64,000 nt of DNA from Tanypteryx hageni (taxonomy: Eukaryota > Arthropoda > Insecta > Odonata > Petaluridae), in the NCBI GenBank assembly GCA_028673005.1, contig CM054116.1:18051840-18115839 (forward strand), given 5' to 3'. The stretch's first letter is position 1. Every line of letters begins with the position of its first letter. Below the pieces are notes generated by a model, which had not been told where the DNA came from, did no database searches, and was given only the letters and a program-made list of their open reading frames with translations. A program made the translations under genes and the position numbers. Positions 35,565-49,793 of the stretch are shown piece by piece.

Positions 35565-36236
35565 TCAGATGCTGTCATCCAAAGAGATCATTATGTTTTT
35601 CCCACGGTTCGTAGGAACCCTTTTGATAGCATCTATATTTTTAGGAGATAATCCATAATTGTTGGTACTATGTAGATTAAAACCAGTTTCATCTAGAAAT
35701 AATATTCTTCCTGATGGAATCTTCATGATTTCACGAGAATATATTTTCCTATTTGATAAAACTTCAGGTGTTGTGGATTTTGAAACTCTTCCTTTCAATC
35801 TTTTTCTTGTAATGCCAATATTTTTTAGATTTGTCGATATAGTAGACTGTGTACAGATGAAGTCATATTCTCTCAACTTTTCTAGAATGCCTTTTTGTGT
35901 CAATGAGCAGTCGGCTTGAATAATGTCACATATTTTGTCCGATAATCTAGAAACTTGTTGCGGTTTGAGTCCAGGCTTCTTCCGTGTTAAATCAACTTCT
36001 TCCATATTTTCCTCAGCTTCGTATATTCTCCTCATTAGTTTGTACACAACAGACAAAGATACGCCCAAGTTTTTTGCCATTTTAACCGCTGACTCACCTT
36101 GTTATCTCATATTTTTAAATATTTCAATTTTTTCGTCGGTTAATGAGGTTAATTTCTTTCTTGTTCTAGCAACTGAATCATTTAGTACACTCTGTATTCC
36201 ATTTTAATTTACTACTTCCTGAGAGTTTTCTTCCAT
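35565..36236 (-). pseudogene. Tc1/IS630-type transposase pseudogene, unit B
   Basis: Same sequence, same two upstream stops and same truncation after the first catalytic Asp. Confidence 0.85.
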
Positions 36237-36298
36237 TACAGGGTGGGGTTAGTATTGTTTATAATTATGAATAATCTATAATCTATAATTCACGATAA

Positions 36299-36444
36299 TG
36301 TGTTTATAAATACTGATAGTTTGTTTATAACTACTGATACTTTGTTTATAACTGCCAATAATGAATTTATAACTACCGATACTTGGATAATAACTAAAAA
36401 TAATGTGTCTATAACTTCGATAGTGTGTTTATAATAGCCGATAA
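36299..36444. repeat. Short tandem repeat of ~20-24 bp, unit B
   Basis: Same array as unit A. Confidence 0.75.
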
Positions 36445-38537
36445 CCCAGCGCGTCCAACCAGGCCTAGGAAACACTTCAGAAAAAGGTTGTACCGCGTTA
36501 CGCATTGAAACTAATGTAGAGGACTCGATCTATACCAGCGACGTCATACTGTTGCACTACGCATTTTATGCTGCGTCTGGTTGTAACGCAGTGTTTCTCA
36601 TGCTGTAAGGTTTTACTTGAAGTCGAAGTCCTTCATTAATTCTAACCAGCACAAAACGCCAGCCATCGGAAGATGTACGTAAATGTATTTATATCGTACT
36701 TTCAGTTATTTTTTTGCAGTACGAAATGATACGTTCCCGAGGATAATATTTAGCGACTAGCAGTTAATTATGAGGAATTCATTAAATTTACGTGTGAATT
36801 CTTCTTTTAGGATATTATGTTTCATTGAGAACACGCCGCGGAGGTTTTCCCTTCCTTGTGTAAGATCACTTCGGCAATTAACGCTTCCTGCTACATAGAG
36901 CAATACTTAATTATCAAAAACTTTCGCAAATCATCAGTGACGCAGACACGACTCAATTCCTTTGCTATTTTAACAATTGAATACCAAAACGCAAAGTTAT
37001 TAAATGTTGATAAATTGATTTATGTCTATATTTTAATTAAAGGCGGAAAATGAAGGATTTGCCAAGGGCGCTAAAAACACTCCCTACGGCTGTGCATATA
37101 GACTCATATAGACTATATATTTACTCAACCATCGATGTAAAATACATTTTTATTAGACGTATTCAAAACAAGATTTATTTTTTCCGTAAATAAATACATC
37201 TTTATTGTAGAACAAATATTCATTTTACAGTGAATTTTGATGCAGCGACGTGAGATGGCCTGAAAAAAATGAAAAAGAAAATTAATCATTTCGTAATAAA
37301 ATAAAAATTCTAATATAATTTCAATGACTCGTTTAACCTTTAATCATAATTTTTCTCTCCGCCGTCTCTCATTACAATACTTTGTATCTTTCTTAAAAAT
37401 GACAATCGGTTATAAATCTTTGATTTGCGAGTCGTCCATTTACAGGGGATAAGAGGAGAGAGTTTTCACTGAATTTTCTATTCGTATCTCTTTTTTGAGG
37501 AGACGTATTTTTATTATGAACTTGAAAAGGAATTATTTTAAACAAACCCGAACGCACTCCGTAACCACAACTATCATCCCTCATTCGTTTCTTCCCCAAT
37601 GGAGATTATTAAATTATTTTAGTGCTTTTTGGAGATACATGTACCAAAAAGTGTAGTTTTAATGCGTTCTTCACCAACTAAATGACAGCAGCGGTACGCC
37701 TTATGGGTATGTCGCCTCCGTCCGTCCGTATCTTTAATCCCAGAAACCACTTTCCGGATTTTAGTTAAATTAATTAAACTTGTTAAAATTAATCAACGCA
37801 TTGTGATTTTCAACTGCATCCATCAATTAGTACTTCCAAATTAAATAATCGTGTACTCGTTTCTTCCGTCAAGCAACAATTTGCTACCGTATTTTTCTCT
37901 CCCTGGCTCCTATACGATATGTTCTGTAAGTTATTTATCAAAACATTTATTCGAATAAAGAGCAACATTTCCCACAAAGTCGTCCGCGGTCTATATAATA
38001 ACAGTTTATAGTTTTGCAGAAAAAATTTCTAGAAAATCCCAGTCATAATATCACATATTTTGTTTACATCTATCGCTACGAAAATTATATCGGCGAGCGA
38101 CAATTTAATGGTGATTTATTTCGAAAAGGGCACCTCGCAGTTTCGGAACTAAACATCGACAAAAGTTAAAGTGAGAAGGACATTTTTTTCTCGAAGACGT
38201 TCTATTGAATCTTTTTATCGAAAAATATTTCACCACGGTGATATCGACATTCCAACTCGTACCGATTGTAAAATAAATAGAGTTTTTGCACATTTACTTT
38301 TCCCCCTCCTTTGTTCCATTTTATTCCATTTAATTCTAAATCGCGAATTTCACTGCAACTATTTTCTCATCTTTAAAATTTTGATATTTCGAACTCACAT
38401 TTGAATTATCCGGATGGTTGCATCGGAGCACGCCTTGCTACCCTCGAAGATGTAGTCCGGTCCTTGAGCTCTGAAACCGATGTAAAAGGTGTTGTTATCT
38501 TTTACGGCGAAGCTATCGCCAGCGTAGCGCTGGGTGC
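36445..38537. other. Unidentified DNA to the end of unit B
   Basis: Counterpart of 17277-19369, with no difference found. Confidence 0.45.
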
Positions 38538-38617
38538 TGCTGCCGGTAGCTGCTGCGTATGATGGCGCATGGCAATCCGACGTTTCGATCCCAAAGATCT
38601 TCTTCAGGGATCGATAC

Positions 38618-38707
38618 GTCGCACTGGATGCAGCTTCGGGCGCCGCCTGCGTAGGAAGGCACGTGCCAGCCTACGCAGGCGGCACCGGAAGCCGCATCCA
38701 GTGCGAC
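38618..38707. repeat. 90-bp GC-rich palindrome, unit C
   Basis: Identical to the unit B copy; the CACGTG core is retained. Confidence 0.9.
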
Positions 38708-40797
38708 GTCGTCGTTCTCTCCATCATCTTGGCAGGGTTTATACATCGGGTTCAGAGCCAAATTCTCGGCGGAGGGTACCTACCCCTTAATGTTTCCCTT
38801 CTAGGAGTAGAGGCTGGACGTACTCCCACATTTCCAGTGGAATTTCATCTAAAAGTAAAATAAATGAAATCACCTGTATTAACCGCGATTAAATAACCAT
38901 ATTCTCGAGTAACGCCGGTTACTAAATACGTAAATGTAAAGTGGAAAATAATTTCGAGGGCTTTCCCACCATTACTGATTAAAGTATTCTGCAATACTTA
39001 CGTGATTCTATGAAGTTTGTTATCAGGAAGCCATCCCACGTCGCCCAATTACTGTTTTCTAACTTTCGATAAAAATTTGAAATTTTCCTCATCCCCAGTC
39101 GATAAATAAACCAAATATATTTTTTTAATTTGAAAAGTATACTGTTTATAATTTTGAGAATTTTGTCGTTAAATACAGCATCCAGCAATATATAAGTGAT
39201 AAGGGATACTTTCAAAATTTTGATTATCTCAATCGTTATGAAAATACGGAGAAGCGTCAATAAAACAATGATGGTCTTGGATTTGATGTTGTAGAGGGCG
39301 CCCTGTGGGAAAAATAAGAGTGGTACATCGTGACTATCATGATAACATAAACGGAGTTATGGTGATCTAAGATTAAGAATGAGATCAAGAATGAGTGAAC
39401 ATGAAAAACACATAAATGAATCTCGGAAGTCAATCAGGGGCACCACTTTACTGGTGACAAAAAATGAGCTCTCCGTCATATCTCGTAAAGTATTGGTCAT
39501 ATCAAAAAGGTTTTCAAACAGAACCTGTAGAACTAGTACAGTATTTCGTTCCGTATACATTTTTATGGTAGGAGTGGCCGTTATCGGGAAACAAATAATT
39601 TGTAATTCGCTCTGAAGTTAGAGAAATTCATGCAGAGCTGCCTAATAGTTGTCAACGTAAACAATCTTGTTGGTTACGGAAGTAAATCTGCTATATGTAG
39701 CTACATAAATACATTTAATTAAATGGGTTATCTAAGATGTAGAAAGAACGGAAACGTAAATATTACAACTAATGATCTGATGTGAGGTGGGTACGTTTAA
39801 AATAATTGTCGATTGTTTGGTTGATTAAAACTGATTAGAAAATAAATACCTGCGTAAATAAAAATTGAATATTTACCTGGAATCATTTCTTCTGTATCGT
39901 TTTGCAGTATGTACTAAATAAAATTACGTAATGTGTTTATTAATGCACCAAGTCAGGAAGTGAAGGGATTTTTAGTCGACGGAGAGATAAAATAGGATCG
40001 TGGTGTTTTGCAGTTCTATGCCGTGCGTTCGTTCAAATCGTATCGTTTAGTTTCAAACACTATATCGAACGAGACGCGCCTATTTGTGATACACTTTCCT
40101 GACTTGCTTAAGCATCGATTCGGTAAAGACATAAGTACTAGATAAACTCGCACGAGAATACTTGCTCCTTGCATTGAAATGGGATCGGGAATGAATGACA
40201 TTAGACCATGCCACAACGTTAGTTTCATCTCCTGACTATGCTACGAAAATTCTTATGCAGGCTTCATAATTGCGCCACCGGTCTTCGAAAATTACCATTA
40301 TGCTCGCAGCGATTATTTTTGCGATAGTTTTCTGCTAAGGACCTCCGAACATGACTAAAAATCTCCCCCTCGCGGTGAAAATAAAACGGTATACCCCCGA
40401 GATCCCCTGATATCAATTAGTGCACTCCATGCAAATGATAGGTCACGTCTCTCGATTTCACCGCTGCTTTGCTTTACGCTTACCTTTCATCCGTGTGCAC
40501 CACTTACAAACGAATTGCATTTTATGGCGTATTTTATGTCAAATAAAACCGAGAACCTAAAACGTTTACCTCTTAAACCCACATCTCTGTAAAAAAAAGC
40601 TTGACCTATGCAATCCAACTTTCTCCAGCTCCTTCCGAAAAAAATCATACGAGCCTGGAACAATGTCGTCAGCTACTAAGCTACAAAACGATAACTATTA
40701 TAAACTTTATTTTTTTCTATTACCTTGATATTTGGTTCCATTCTGAGAGAAGCGAATGATTTACGCCTTAGTCCCATAACGTTCTATCGCAGTAGCC
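38708..40797. other. Unidentified AT-rich DNA, unit C
   Basis: Matches the unit B counterpart. No gene recognised. Confidence 0.5.
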
Positions 40798-40811
40798 GTT
40801 GCCTAGACAAC
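40798..40811. promoter_or_regulatory. RFX X-box-like palindrome, unit C
   Basis: GTTGCCTAGACAAC, unchanged. Confidence 0.4.
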
Positions 40812-41154
40812 CGAGCGTCCCTAACAATGCAATTCACGAGAAACAAAGAGAGAGTATTATTGCGCCGTCATTAAATTAATTCCGCGGGATTGAAAATTTT
40901 CCTATTTGTCGCATTGTAAAATTATTTGATGTCATAAGGAATATTATTCTAGATTTGAACTTTAATAGACAAAGTAATACACCAAGTAAAGAGGATTAAT
41001 GGCAGATAAGAAAAACAGCTGAAATTAATATATCAGTTTATTAGCACTTAAACGATTTTTACAAATAAAAGAACACATCTACATAATGAACGTACAAAAC
41101 GGGAATTCGCTATGGAAAAAACAAATATTATGTAGCTGATGAAATTCAAAATAT

Positions 41155-41408
41155 CCATTACATTTTCATTTAAAAATACAAACATTCTCACTTCCATAAG
41201 ATATATGTGCATGCAATCAGAAAGGAAAATTATATATGTACATTGAAATGGGTTATTGGCCATTATTAATATCCATTACATATTTAATAAAAAACACAAA
41301 ACATTCGCAATTCCATAAGGCATGAACATGTGTTATCAAACAAAGGTAAATTGTGTAAATTGAAATGGGTTATTTACCATTATTAATATCCGTTACACAT
41401 TTCAAAAT
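41155..41408. repeat. Minisatellite, contracted form, unit C
   Basis: Same contracted form as in unit B. Confidence 0.75.
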
Positions 41409-41839
41409 CTAATGTGGCCACCACATGACCTTCTCTATGCCAGTAATATTTCTAACAAATTCCAAATAGGTTATATGATAATAAATATTTCAAGGAACTG
41501 CGAGACGGATTTAAAGACTTGACAAAGAAAAGAAATAAACTCAAACCATCGCCTTCTAATTTTGGCTATAGCCACAAAGCTCCAACAGTTAAAAAAATAA
41601 AAAGGAGCGTTCATAAGACGTAAGTGTAATGTGTTTACAATAGTCGCCGGTAGGTGGAGTGGTGGGGTAAGATAAAAAAATATGTTTTAAACATATCTCT
41701 TAAACGATGCATTATATGGGGAAATGTTTTAAACGAACTTCGTACAAAATTAAATTTGCCACTACGTTTATTCCAGTACGTTTTTACATTCATCAAATAT
41801 TAAAGCAAATATTTCGAAATTACGGATAATCGACCGATT

Positions 41840-41986
41840 TTAGCTAAATACTAATGACCCGATTTCGCTTAGCGCTTCAATGCGATAATTTGCTTGTTTA
41901 TGTTCGCTAGAGGTATCATCCGATAAAACTGAATATTTTTCATAAAATTCAATTAGTTTGATTGTATTTGCTTTTGTCCACTCCAT
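41840..41986 (-). pseudogene. MADF-like fragment, unit C
   Basis: Same 48-codon form as unit B, followed by the same ~250-bp block. Confidence 0.35.
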
Positions 41987-44052
41987 GAGTGCAGATGTGC
42001 GTGTTCACGTAGTTGGTCGAACAACTGAAGACCGACAGCATCGAGCAATGAACAACATGTGTTTGCTGATAGTAGAACAATCTGACCTTGGGCTCGCGCA
42101 TACGCAAAGTGTGTGACAGAAGGCTTCTTTGGCTTCTTCTTTAGAGGGGTCATTGTTACTTCTAGGGAATCCCGAGGCCACTCTCCCTTGCCGTAAATCA
42201 TATATGATATACGTAGCTAGATACAATTATTACATACAAAATGAATGTTTATTTATTAAAAATTACGAGAGACAACTTTTATATCAGTTCTTTCCTGAGA
42301 TTTGTTCAAGTATCACATAGTAGAGTAGCTTATTTTTTAAAGCAGAATTAATATCCGTGCCGAAATAGCTTAAATAACTGATTTTTATAACATAAAAAAG
42401 ATTTTATTCCTCTTTTCAACAATGCCAAATGCTAAAACCATACTGACAAGATCAATGCTTTTAAATGGGAACTGATATCGTATATATTTCGACTGCATTG
42501 ATTTAGTGCTTTTAATGGGAATTTATGGCGTCATATTTGAATCGTTATTTTCAAATTGCATTTTAAGTATAGTTTACGCTCAAATAATTAATTCGGAGAA
42601 AAATTAGTCAATTAGTGTTTCCAATATATCTTCTCAATTAAATACGATCTCGGCTACTATCAACGGATTCCCATGAAATCGCCGATTTCCATCTCCTGCA
42701 ATACTTTTATTTGTTAGGAATATACGTATTCGTTCCCTATAATTGACAGCGAAATTTGTTTGTTCATTTACATATGAAATTAAGGAATTAAAACATATCC
42801 AAGAAGGTACAATAAGAAAACTTCTATAACAATTTTTTAATTTCGACCAAAATATAATCGTCAACTTCTTCCTCATTTAAATACCTATATGTCCTTTTTG
42901 CTTCTCTTCAACTGAACATTTGTATGCATCAATTTAGTCAATTTTTGCTTATTTTACTATAACAACACTTTCCATGTTATACAAACAAATCATTTATCGC
43001 CAAATGGATTTCAAAGTCCGGGAACACGTTTTGTTTCATAGGTTTCACTATAAAATATTCACGTGACAAATTAAACCCACAGAATCAGCCTTTGCATGGG
43101 ATGGGTATTGTTAAGCTAAATTTGACTATATCTTCAAACGTGTTTCCACCGGTTGCTTCCCTAGAGCGTGCAATTCCTGCCCAAGGTTTAAATTTTTTTG
43201 ATATTCATGAACACATAATATGATGCAGTTTCTTCAACTGGAAATCCATTCGAGTGAAATAACTATCTTTTAAAAGTTATTCCATCGATTGTTTATCATG
43301 ATTATTTGATAAAAGATACAAAGTTAGTTAACTACTAACTAAGTTAGTCGCCGATAAAGGATGCGAGAAAATTTATTTATTTGGGCAAAATATGGGAAGA
43401 TATGAAATATTGCGTAACATCAAGCATTACAATTTAAATTAACTTGGTTTCATTACTTGATTTTATTCTCAAATCTTCCTCACAACTGTCTATCTTGACT
43501 TAAAAACCCGAGCAACCCCGGATAATTTCAGATAGCATATTATATTTTCTAAATAGGTTGGCCTGTCTTCAGTTGAATTTTGAAAATGTGCACGGTTATT
43601 TTACACAAATAAATATCCTGTAGGATCAGGTCTATAGGGATAAGAAAAGCGGTATCTTAGAGGGAAACGCTATTTTAAAGATTTGCTTGATAGAGTTTTT
43701 ACTCATAAATCTATTTAACTGAATATTTTTCTGTTGGAAAAATATTAACTCTAGTTAACTTCAATAAGAAGGTAGGTTAATTTTAAGGCGTTTTTCTTAT
43801 TTGGTTTAATAAACAAATGAATTAAAAATATACCATTTCATTAAGTTTTGTGTTGTATTGAATTTTATTTGCTTTGCCATAGTACACATCCTTATTTGTA
43901 TATTTTTACGAGCTCCATGTTACGTTTTGTAGCCAATGGAAGTAATGAAAATGAATTTCGTATATAAATATTTTCTCAATAACAGCAATAAAACATATAT
44001 ATATATATAAACAAATATATTACACATTATTTAAATAAAAACGAAATTGGAT

Positions 44053-44339
44053 CCAGGAATTGATGAAGTGGATGAACAACTTGAGATCTATGATGTCGCT
44101 TCAGAAGTTAGTGAACATTTTGATATTGGATTGTGTAAGGGTAGATGAAAGGCCACAAAGTATGATTAGTGAATTTAAATATGAAATCTTGAGCAAATGC
44201 TGGACATCTTCACCGACTTATGACTTTAAGCATGATGGTGAAAATATTCGAGCTTTCCGTCTACCGTTGCTTACTCAGCATACTCCTTGGTTAACTTATT
44301 GTACACTTTTAAAGGCTGCTCTATGGAGAGTATGTATCA
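44053..44339 (+). pseudogene. hAT-type transposase N-terminal fragment, unit C
   Basis: Same chimeric 102-codon frame as in unit B (44060-44368). Confidence 0.7.
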
Positions 44340-44405
44340 AGTTGGTCCCCTTGGTCGACTGGGTCTAACCAGGGTTTAACACACAACAAGTGGTAAAAAA
44401 CAAGA
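44340..44405 (+). mobile_element. SINE 3'-end remnant, unit C
   Basis: Matches the unit B remnant. Confidence 0.75.
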
Positions 44406-45100
44406 CATTCTACAAAAAATATAACAAATTAACCCATTAATGCCCACTCATATTTATAAGACACAGTTAAATTGTTTTACCTATATATTAAATAGGAATT
44501 GTAACAGCACCGAGAGGCCTTAAAAAATGAATTCAGCCTACAAACTGCATATCAGATAAAAGGTCTTGAGACGGTGGTGTAAACATTTGTAAAAAACCGA
44601 AATAGGGATAATAAAATTTTGATATTATAATTTGTTTTTAAATTATTTAGAAGTTAGCCAATGTAAACGAAAAAATATTTCAATTTATCCATAAAATTGT
44701 TATTTTGGCGGTAAAAATTATTTAAATTTAAACAATTAGATAAATGTTTCTTCTCTTCTAATTGTACTATAAATTTAAAAGTTGGCAGAAATGTGTGGCA
44801 TTATTAATTAAATTTGGGAAAAATATTATATTCCTAAAATTGCAAAAATTAGCGATAGTTTTAGTTCATTATTGTTTCGTAATGAAAAAACAAAAACCTG
44901 TCCAGAGGAGAAATCTTTAGAATTAAAGAAATATTTCTCATGATGAAATATCTGTCTGAAAAATGAATGATTTTTCAAAGTGAGATGAAATGCATGCAGT
45001 ATGCAAGCACCTTCTACTAGGCATTATATATCGACTTTTCTTACAGAGGAGGAGGAGGATATAACATATAGGAGATTACTAATGTTTAGGCATTTCCAGG

Positions 45101-45214
45101 TGAGCTGGAGATTCGAAATTTTTTTCTTAGGTAGGATTTTGTGCAAAACCTACTAGAAAAAACGAAAATCTTGCAGTGTAAAAATGGGGACGCTAAAAAT
45201 TCGCAATTTTTTAA
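45101..45214. repeat. Dispersed repeat, unit C copy 1
   Basis: Counterpart of 6751-6864. Confidence 0.7.
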
Positions 45215-45329
45215 ACAACAAAATATTTTGAATTAAAAAATATTTCTAATAATGCTATATCTCTCTGAAATATTAATTTTTATCAGGGTCAGATGAAATG
45301 CTTGCAGAATGCAAGCACCAACTAATTGC

Positions 45330-45354
45330 ATATATATATATATATACATATACA

Positions 45355-45405
<51 letters not shown>
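45330..45405. repeat. (AT)n microsatellite, unit C
   Basis: About 76 bp. The 2-bp difference from unit B is the only one I found between these units before 49463. Confidence 0.95.
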
Positions 45406-45407
<2 letters not shown>

Positions 45408-45523
45408 GCAACTATGCTGTCTTCTTTCTTAAGCCACTTGTTCCATATCTTAGGTTGTTGCTTTGCTCTGCTAGAACCTTTTCTTTTTTTATCCTCCCAG
45501 CCCAACTTCTTCTTAGGTGGCAT
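45406..45523 (-). pseudogene. Short basic N-terminal relic, unit C
   Basis: Same frame, also ending in the (AT)n tract. Confidence 0.25.
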
Positions 45524-46682
45524 CTTAACTATTATAATTATGGTTTATTATAAAATGAATGATAAATTAAGTAACATATTTACTTGTGTAATGCCTGCAC
45601 CCATTTTTAGAGCTAAAAATCTGGAAAAGCTGGAATTTGTGTAATGTCTGCACTTCTGAGATTTCAATGTTGTTATTTACGACAACTCATTGAATAATCT
45701 ATCTGAAGCAGAGTTTGATGAATCAATTACCACAAAAAGCAAATATTTAAGAAGTGACTTCTAAGAATTACTTTTTAGTACTTTTTTAACGTACGTAATC
45801 ATGAAAAGTTGGCATCCATTGCCATTATTTTACATGGAGACAACTTGAAAACCTATTTTGGAGTCTAGCTCCTAAATCTCACAGAATGGTTCAATTATGA
45901 GCCGTTGTCCATTCTCAAGTTATTTAATTTATAATTAGTAATTTTCACTAATTTAGCAAAATCATGCTCAGCCATTTTTCACCTAGAAAAAGAGTGAATT
46001 TTATGGAAATAAACGTAAACAGTTCATGCTCAAAATAAATCTCCCAGACATCACACAATGCCATAATTAAACCTGTCACTAGACGCAATACGAGTTGGTT
46101 ACATCGAAGCATTTCTCACCTTTGTGTGGATAAAATATCACTGACAGCTTTCTGAAAGCACAAATGAACAACTCCAACAGTTATTTAGCGACACATTTCC
46201 ATCACAAGATTGTGTTCTTTGCTTTTATACAGAGTAATAAAAGTATATTCTTTTAGGATTGCATAATGTAAAAGGAACCCAAAAAAATGCAGTTACGGTA
46301 AAATGTGATTTGAGCATGTCATGGATTACAAGACAATCTAGCAGAATGCATTTAATGAAAAATATATGCAGTTCAGTTATTTCTCTTACATCACCTTTTC
46401 TATGAGAACAAACTCCATCTGATGTCTATTTACATAGAATATTTACATGAATTCGGTCTACTACTGATAACTGGCCAAGACTTTTTAAAATACCTGATAA
46501 ATATCGAGCTTATTATATTATTCCAGGCATTTTGGAAAAATATCTTGGTTAAAAATCGAGGAAATAAAATGCATGGCATAATAATCATAATAATAAGCTA
46601 ATTTGTCCAGAAAGACATTACAAAATAATGCGTAAGACACGTCAAAATATCTTAAAAAGAAAACAATAATTACAAAAGTACC

Positions 46683-47312
46683 TCAAATAACAGACATTAA
46701 ATCACTAATATTATAAAAACATTTTGTGATCAGGAGATCATGAACATGCTTCTTAAATGACTGAAATGTGCTTGCTCCTTTGATTGCAACTGGCAAAGCA
46801 TTATAGAATTTAATACATCTTGCTTTTGGTCCTTGGGAGCAAATTTTCAAGTTTTGTTGCATAACATGGAGATCATTAATTCTTCTTGTGTTATAATCAT
46901 GGAAATTGCTATTTTTCTTGTAGTCAGACATGTTTTGCCTCACATACAGCACTGCATTATAAATATAAATAGAAGGAACAGTCAAGAGTCCTAACTTTTT
47001 AAAAAGGGGCCGGCAGTGTGCTCTGAAAGGTGCATTGCACATTGACCAGGCCTTTTTCTGAATCTTGAAAACCTCATTTAATTGGGTAGAGGAGCCCCAG
47101 AGGACAATGCCATAGGCCATATGTGAATAAAAATAAGCAAAGTACACTTTTTTTAATGCCTCAAAACTGAGTGAGTGCTTCAGGACAGATAGGATATAAT
47201 ACGCTGAGTTTAGCTTTTCACAGAAATTGTCAGTATGATAAGACCATTTCAAAAGAGGGTCAATATTGCTGAAATAGAATTTGAAGAAAAGGAGCAAATT
47301 AATTTCAATCAT
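46683..47312 (-). pseudogene. Jockey-type LINE RT C-terminal fragment, unit C
   Basis: Same protein as in unit B. The inverted arm begins opposite position 47077, inside this frame. Confidence 0.88.
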
Positions 47313-47392
47313 CAGTCATCTTGGAACTTATCATCTGATTAATTCAGGAGTTGACTTATATTGCATGGCCCTGAACATAAAGAAATGCAAGT

Positions 47393-47763
47393 ATACCATC
47401 TTCCAGTGATGGTCACAGTTTTAATAAAGATTGGATGTACAAGGTATTGTTTAACGGCAAGAAACAATATAGAAAATGGATGTTTTATTCTGAAAACCAA
47501 AATGGATTGTTTTGCTTTCCATGCCTTTTATTTCTGAAAACTTCATATTCTACATTGTTTAATAAACAAGAAAGTGGATTTTCTGAATGGAAGCAGAATC
47601 ATAGAATTCCAAATCACGAATTATCTGTAAATCACACAAATTGCTACATAATTTGGAAAATTTCCTGAAAAAAAACTAAAAACTGTAAAAGGTCTTATTG
47701 ACGATGCTATTCAGAAACAGTTTTTCGATGACGTTAATAAGTGGTGTTACATCCTTAAGATAA
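47393..47763 (+). pseudogene. ZMYM1-like TTF segment, unit C
   Basis: Same 77-codon open core (47435-47668). Confidence 0.7.
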
Positions 47764-48640
47764 TTTTAAAATGAACCACCGTGAAACACCCAGATGTGAA
47801 GTATATGCCCATTAAAATATTTATTAATGCATAAAGTAATACATCGTATTTAATTAATTACTATAATATATAAAAAGTTTGTCAAATTTCTTAAAATTGC
47901 TCCCACAGACCAACCAACTAACCACATCGGCGGTAGGGAAGTGTTTAGAGCTGGGTAGGTAATCGTGTGACAAGTTGAACGAAAATTACTACAGCTGGTT
48001 GGTTCCGTACGTAATACGAAACACAAAGTCATGTAGGCACCAATTAAAGTGTCTACTAATACAATGTAAACAAGACTGATAAAATTTAAACGTATATACT
48101 ACAATTTAAACATGATGCTTTGCGTTTGGTATGCCAATGGCAGACGAAAAGTGGACGTGAGTTTCAGAGTGTAGAAAATTTACGAGAGCACTTGAGTAGT
48201 ACATGTATGCTGAGTTTTAAAGTGAAATAGGACAAGTAATTACTTCTAACTTTTAAATAAGGTAGCCCAAACAAAAAATTAAGAAGTCCAGTACACCACT
48301 TCTCTGTAGTTGGATCATTGCAGCATGTAAAAAAATAGATCCCAATAGTATCTCAAGAGAGTTCAAGAAATGCTGCATATCAAATTCCACGGACAACTTG
48401 TTCAAATTTGAATAAGTTGTGATGAATGAACAGGACAGCAAGAATAAGGGAAGGAAACAGAGGAGAGGGAGATGTAAGTAGTAAATTTACTTTTTTTTAA
48501 ATCATCCTCTTAATGTTAGCTTGTTATACACAAATGTAAAAGTTTTTTTGTAAGTGAACCTAATTTTAAGGGGTCGCCTTCCTTTCAGGTAAATACGGTA
48601 TAATGACGTACAGGCCCAAACATTATGTGTTAATAATCTT

Positions 48641-49503
48641 GCCAGAGATGTTTCATGAGCTGCTCATTCACTCAATCTAATTGGAGTGCATGCAGCGAGC
48701 AATAATGTTGAAATGACAACATTTTTCGGGGTAGTCAAGAAAATATTTAATTTTTTGTTTTTTTTTTCTACTAAAAGGTGGGAAAAATTAACACTTTTAT
48801 TAAATACAACCCTCAAAGAACACAGTGACACAAGATGGTGTTCTAAAGCACGTGCAATAAGGGCACTTGGTTCTCAAATTAGTGATGTGCTAACTATTTT
48901 ATTGCAAATATCTGAAAACATTACTTTTGGGGACTGTAGCTAAAGCCAGATTATTATTATTGAATGTTACATCATTTAATTTCATTTTTATGTTAATAAT
49001 GTGGGAAAAAATTTTAATCAAAATAAACAATATCAATAACCAACTACAAAACAAGATGCAAGACATTGTTCGTTCTTCGGAATTATTTAAGGGGTTACTA
49101 CACAGCTTCAAACAATTCAGAAGTGAGGGATTCAAAGATATAATATCCAAATGTGTGAAAAAATGAGAAGAACTTGAAATATATCCGGCTCCTCAAAATA
49201 AGAGAAAAAGAAAAAAGAAAATGTTGCCTGGAGAAGAAGCTACTGATGAAGGAGCACTACTTTCGATCAATGACAAACTATAACACCTATTTTACGAGGT
49301 AAGTGATGTTATAATCTGTCAGTTAGATGGTAGATTTAAAAATATGCACTGTGTATCATCATTACTTGATTTTTTAAGTGGAAAAAATTTAGATCAAATG
49401 TCATTAGTAGATTTAAAAAAGGCAGCTGCTGATATTTGTATAGAATACCAAGATTTAGATTGAATTCAAATGCAAAATGAAGTAAAATGTTTTCAATTTT
49501 AGG
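48641..49503 (+). pseudogene. ZMYM1-like hAT C-terminal half, unit C
   Basis: Same 85-codon frame as unit B (48686-48943). Positions 48980-49235 are the source of the 256-bp duplicate at 51201. A TGT to TGA change at 49463 adds a stop private to unit C. Confidence 0.8.
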
Positions 49504-49793
49504 TGCAAGCCGGCCGGATGTACAGATGAACCAGACTTTCCCATGAGGAGTTCTGCTATTACTGCTTGGCTGCTAAAGAATGCCTTAAAAGTCTGCTTGT
49601 GGTGGCTGTTTTCACACAGTAAATGAAGACTTTTGGATGTCACCTGTGTTATCCAGATGTGCATTACCTTCTTCCTCAAAATGTGTGCTTTGAGAATCAT
49701 CATCCTGCACGCAGTGAATGCGAAAGAAAAAATGAGATTACTTGAATAAAGAATACATTTTACAATATGAAGGTTCATGAGTTTTTTTGTTCT

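Larger units (their letters stand above)
19370..38537 (+). repeat. Macro-unit B of the ~19.2-kb tandem array
   Basis: Complete direct copy, 19168 bp. Its first half matches unit C and its second half matches unit A with no difference I could find apart from (AT)n length. It can therefore be read as one extra period inserted between A and C, rather than as an independently diverged unit. Confidence 0.95.
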
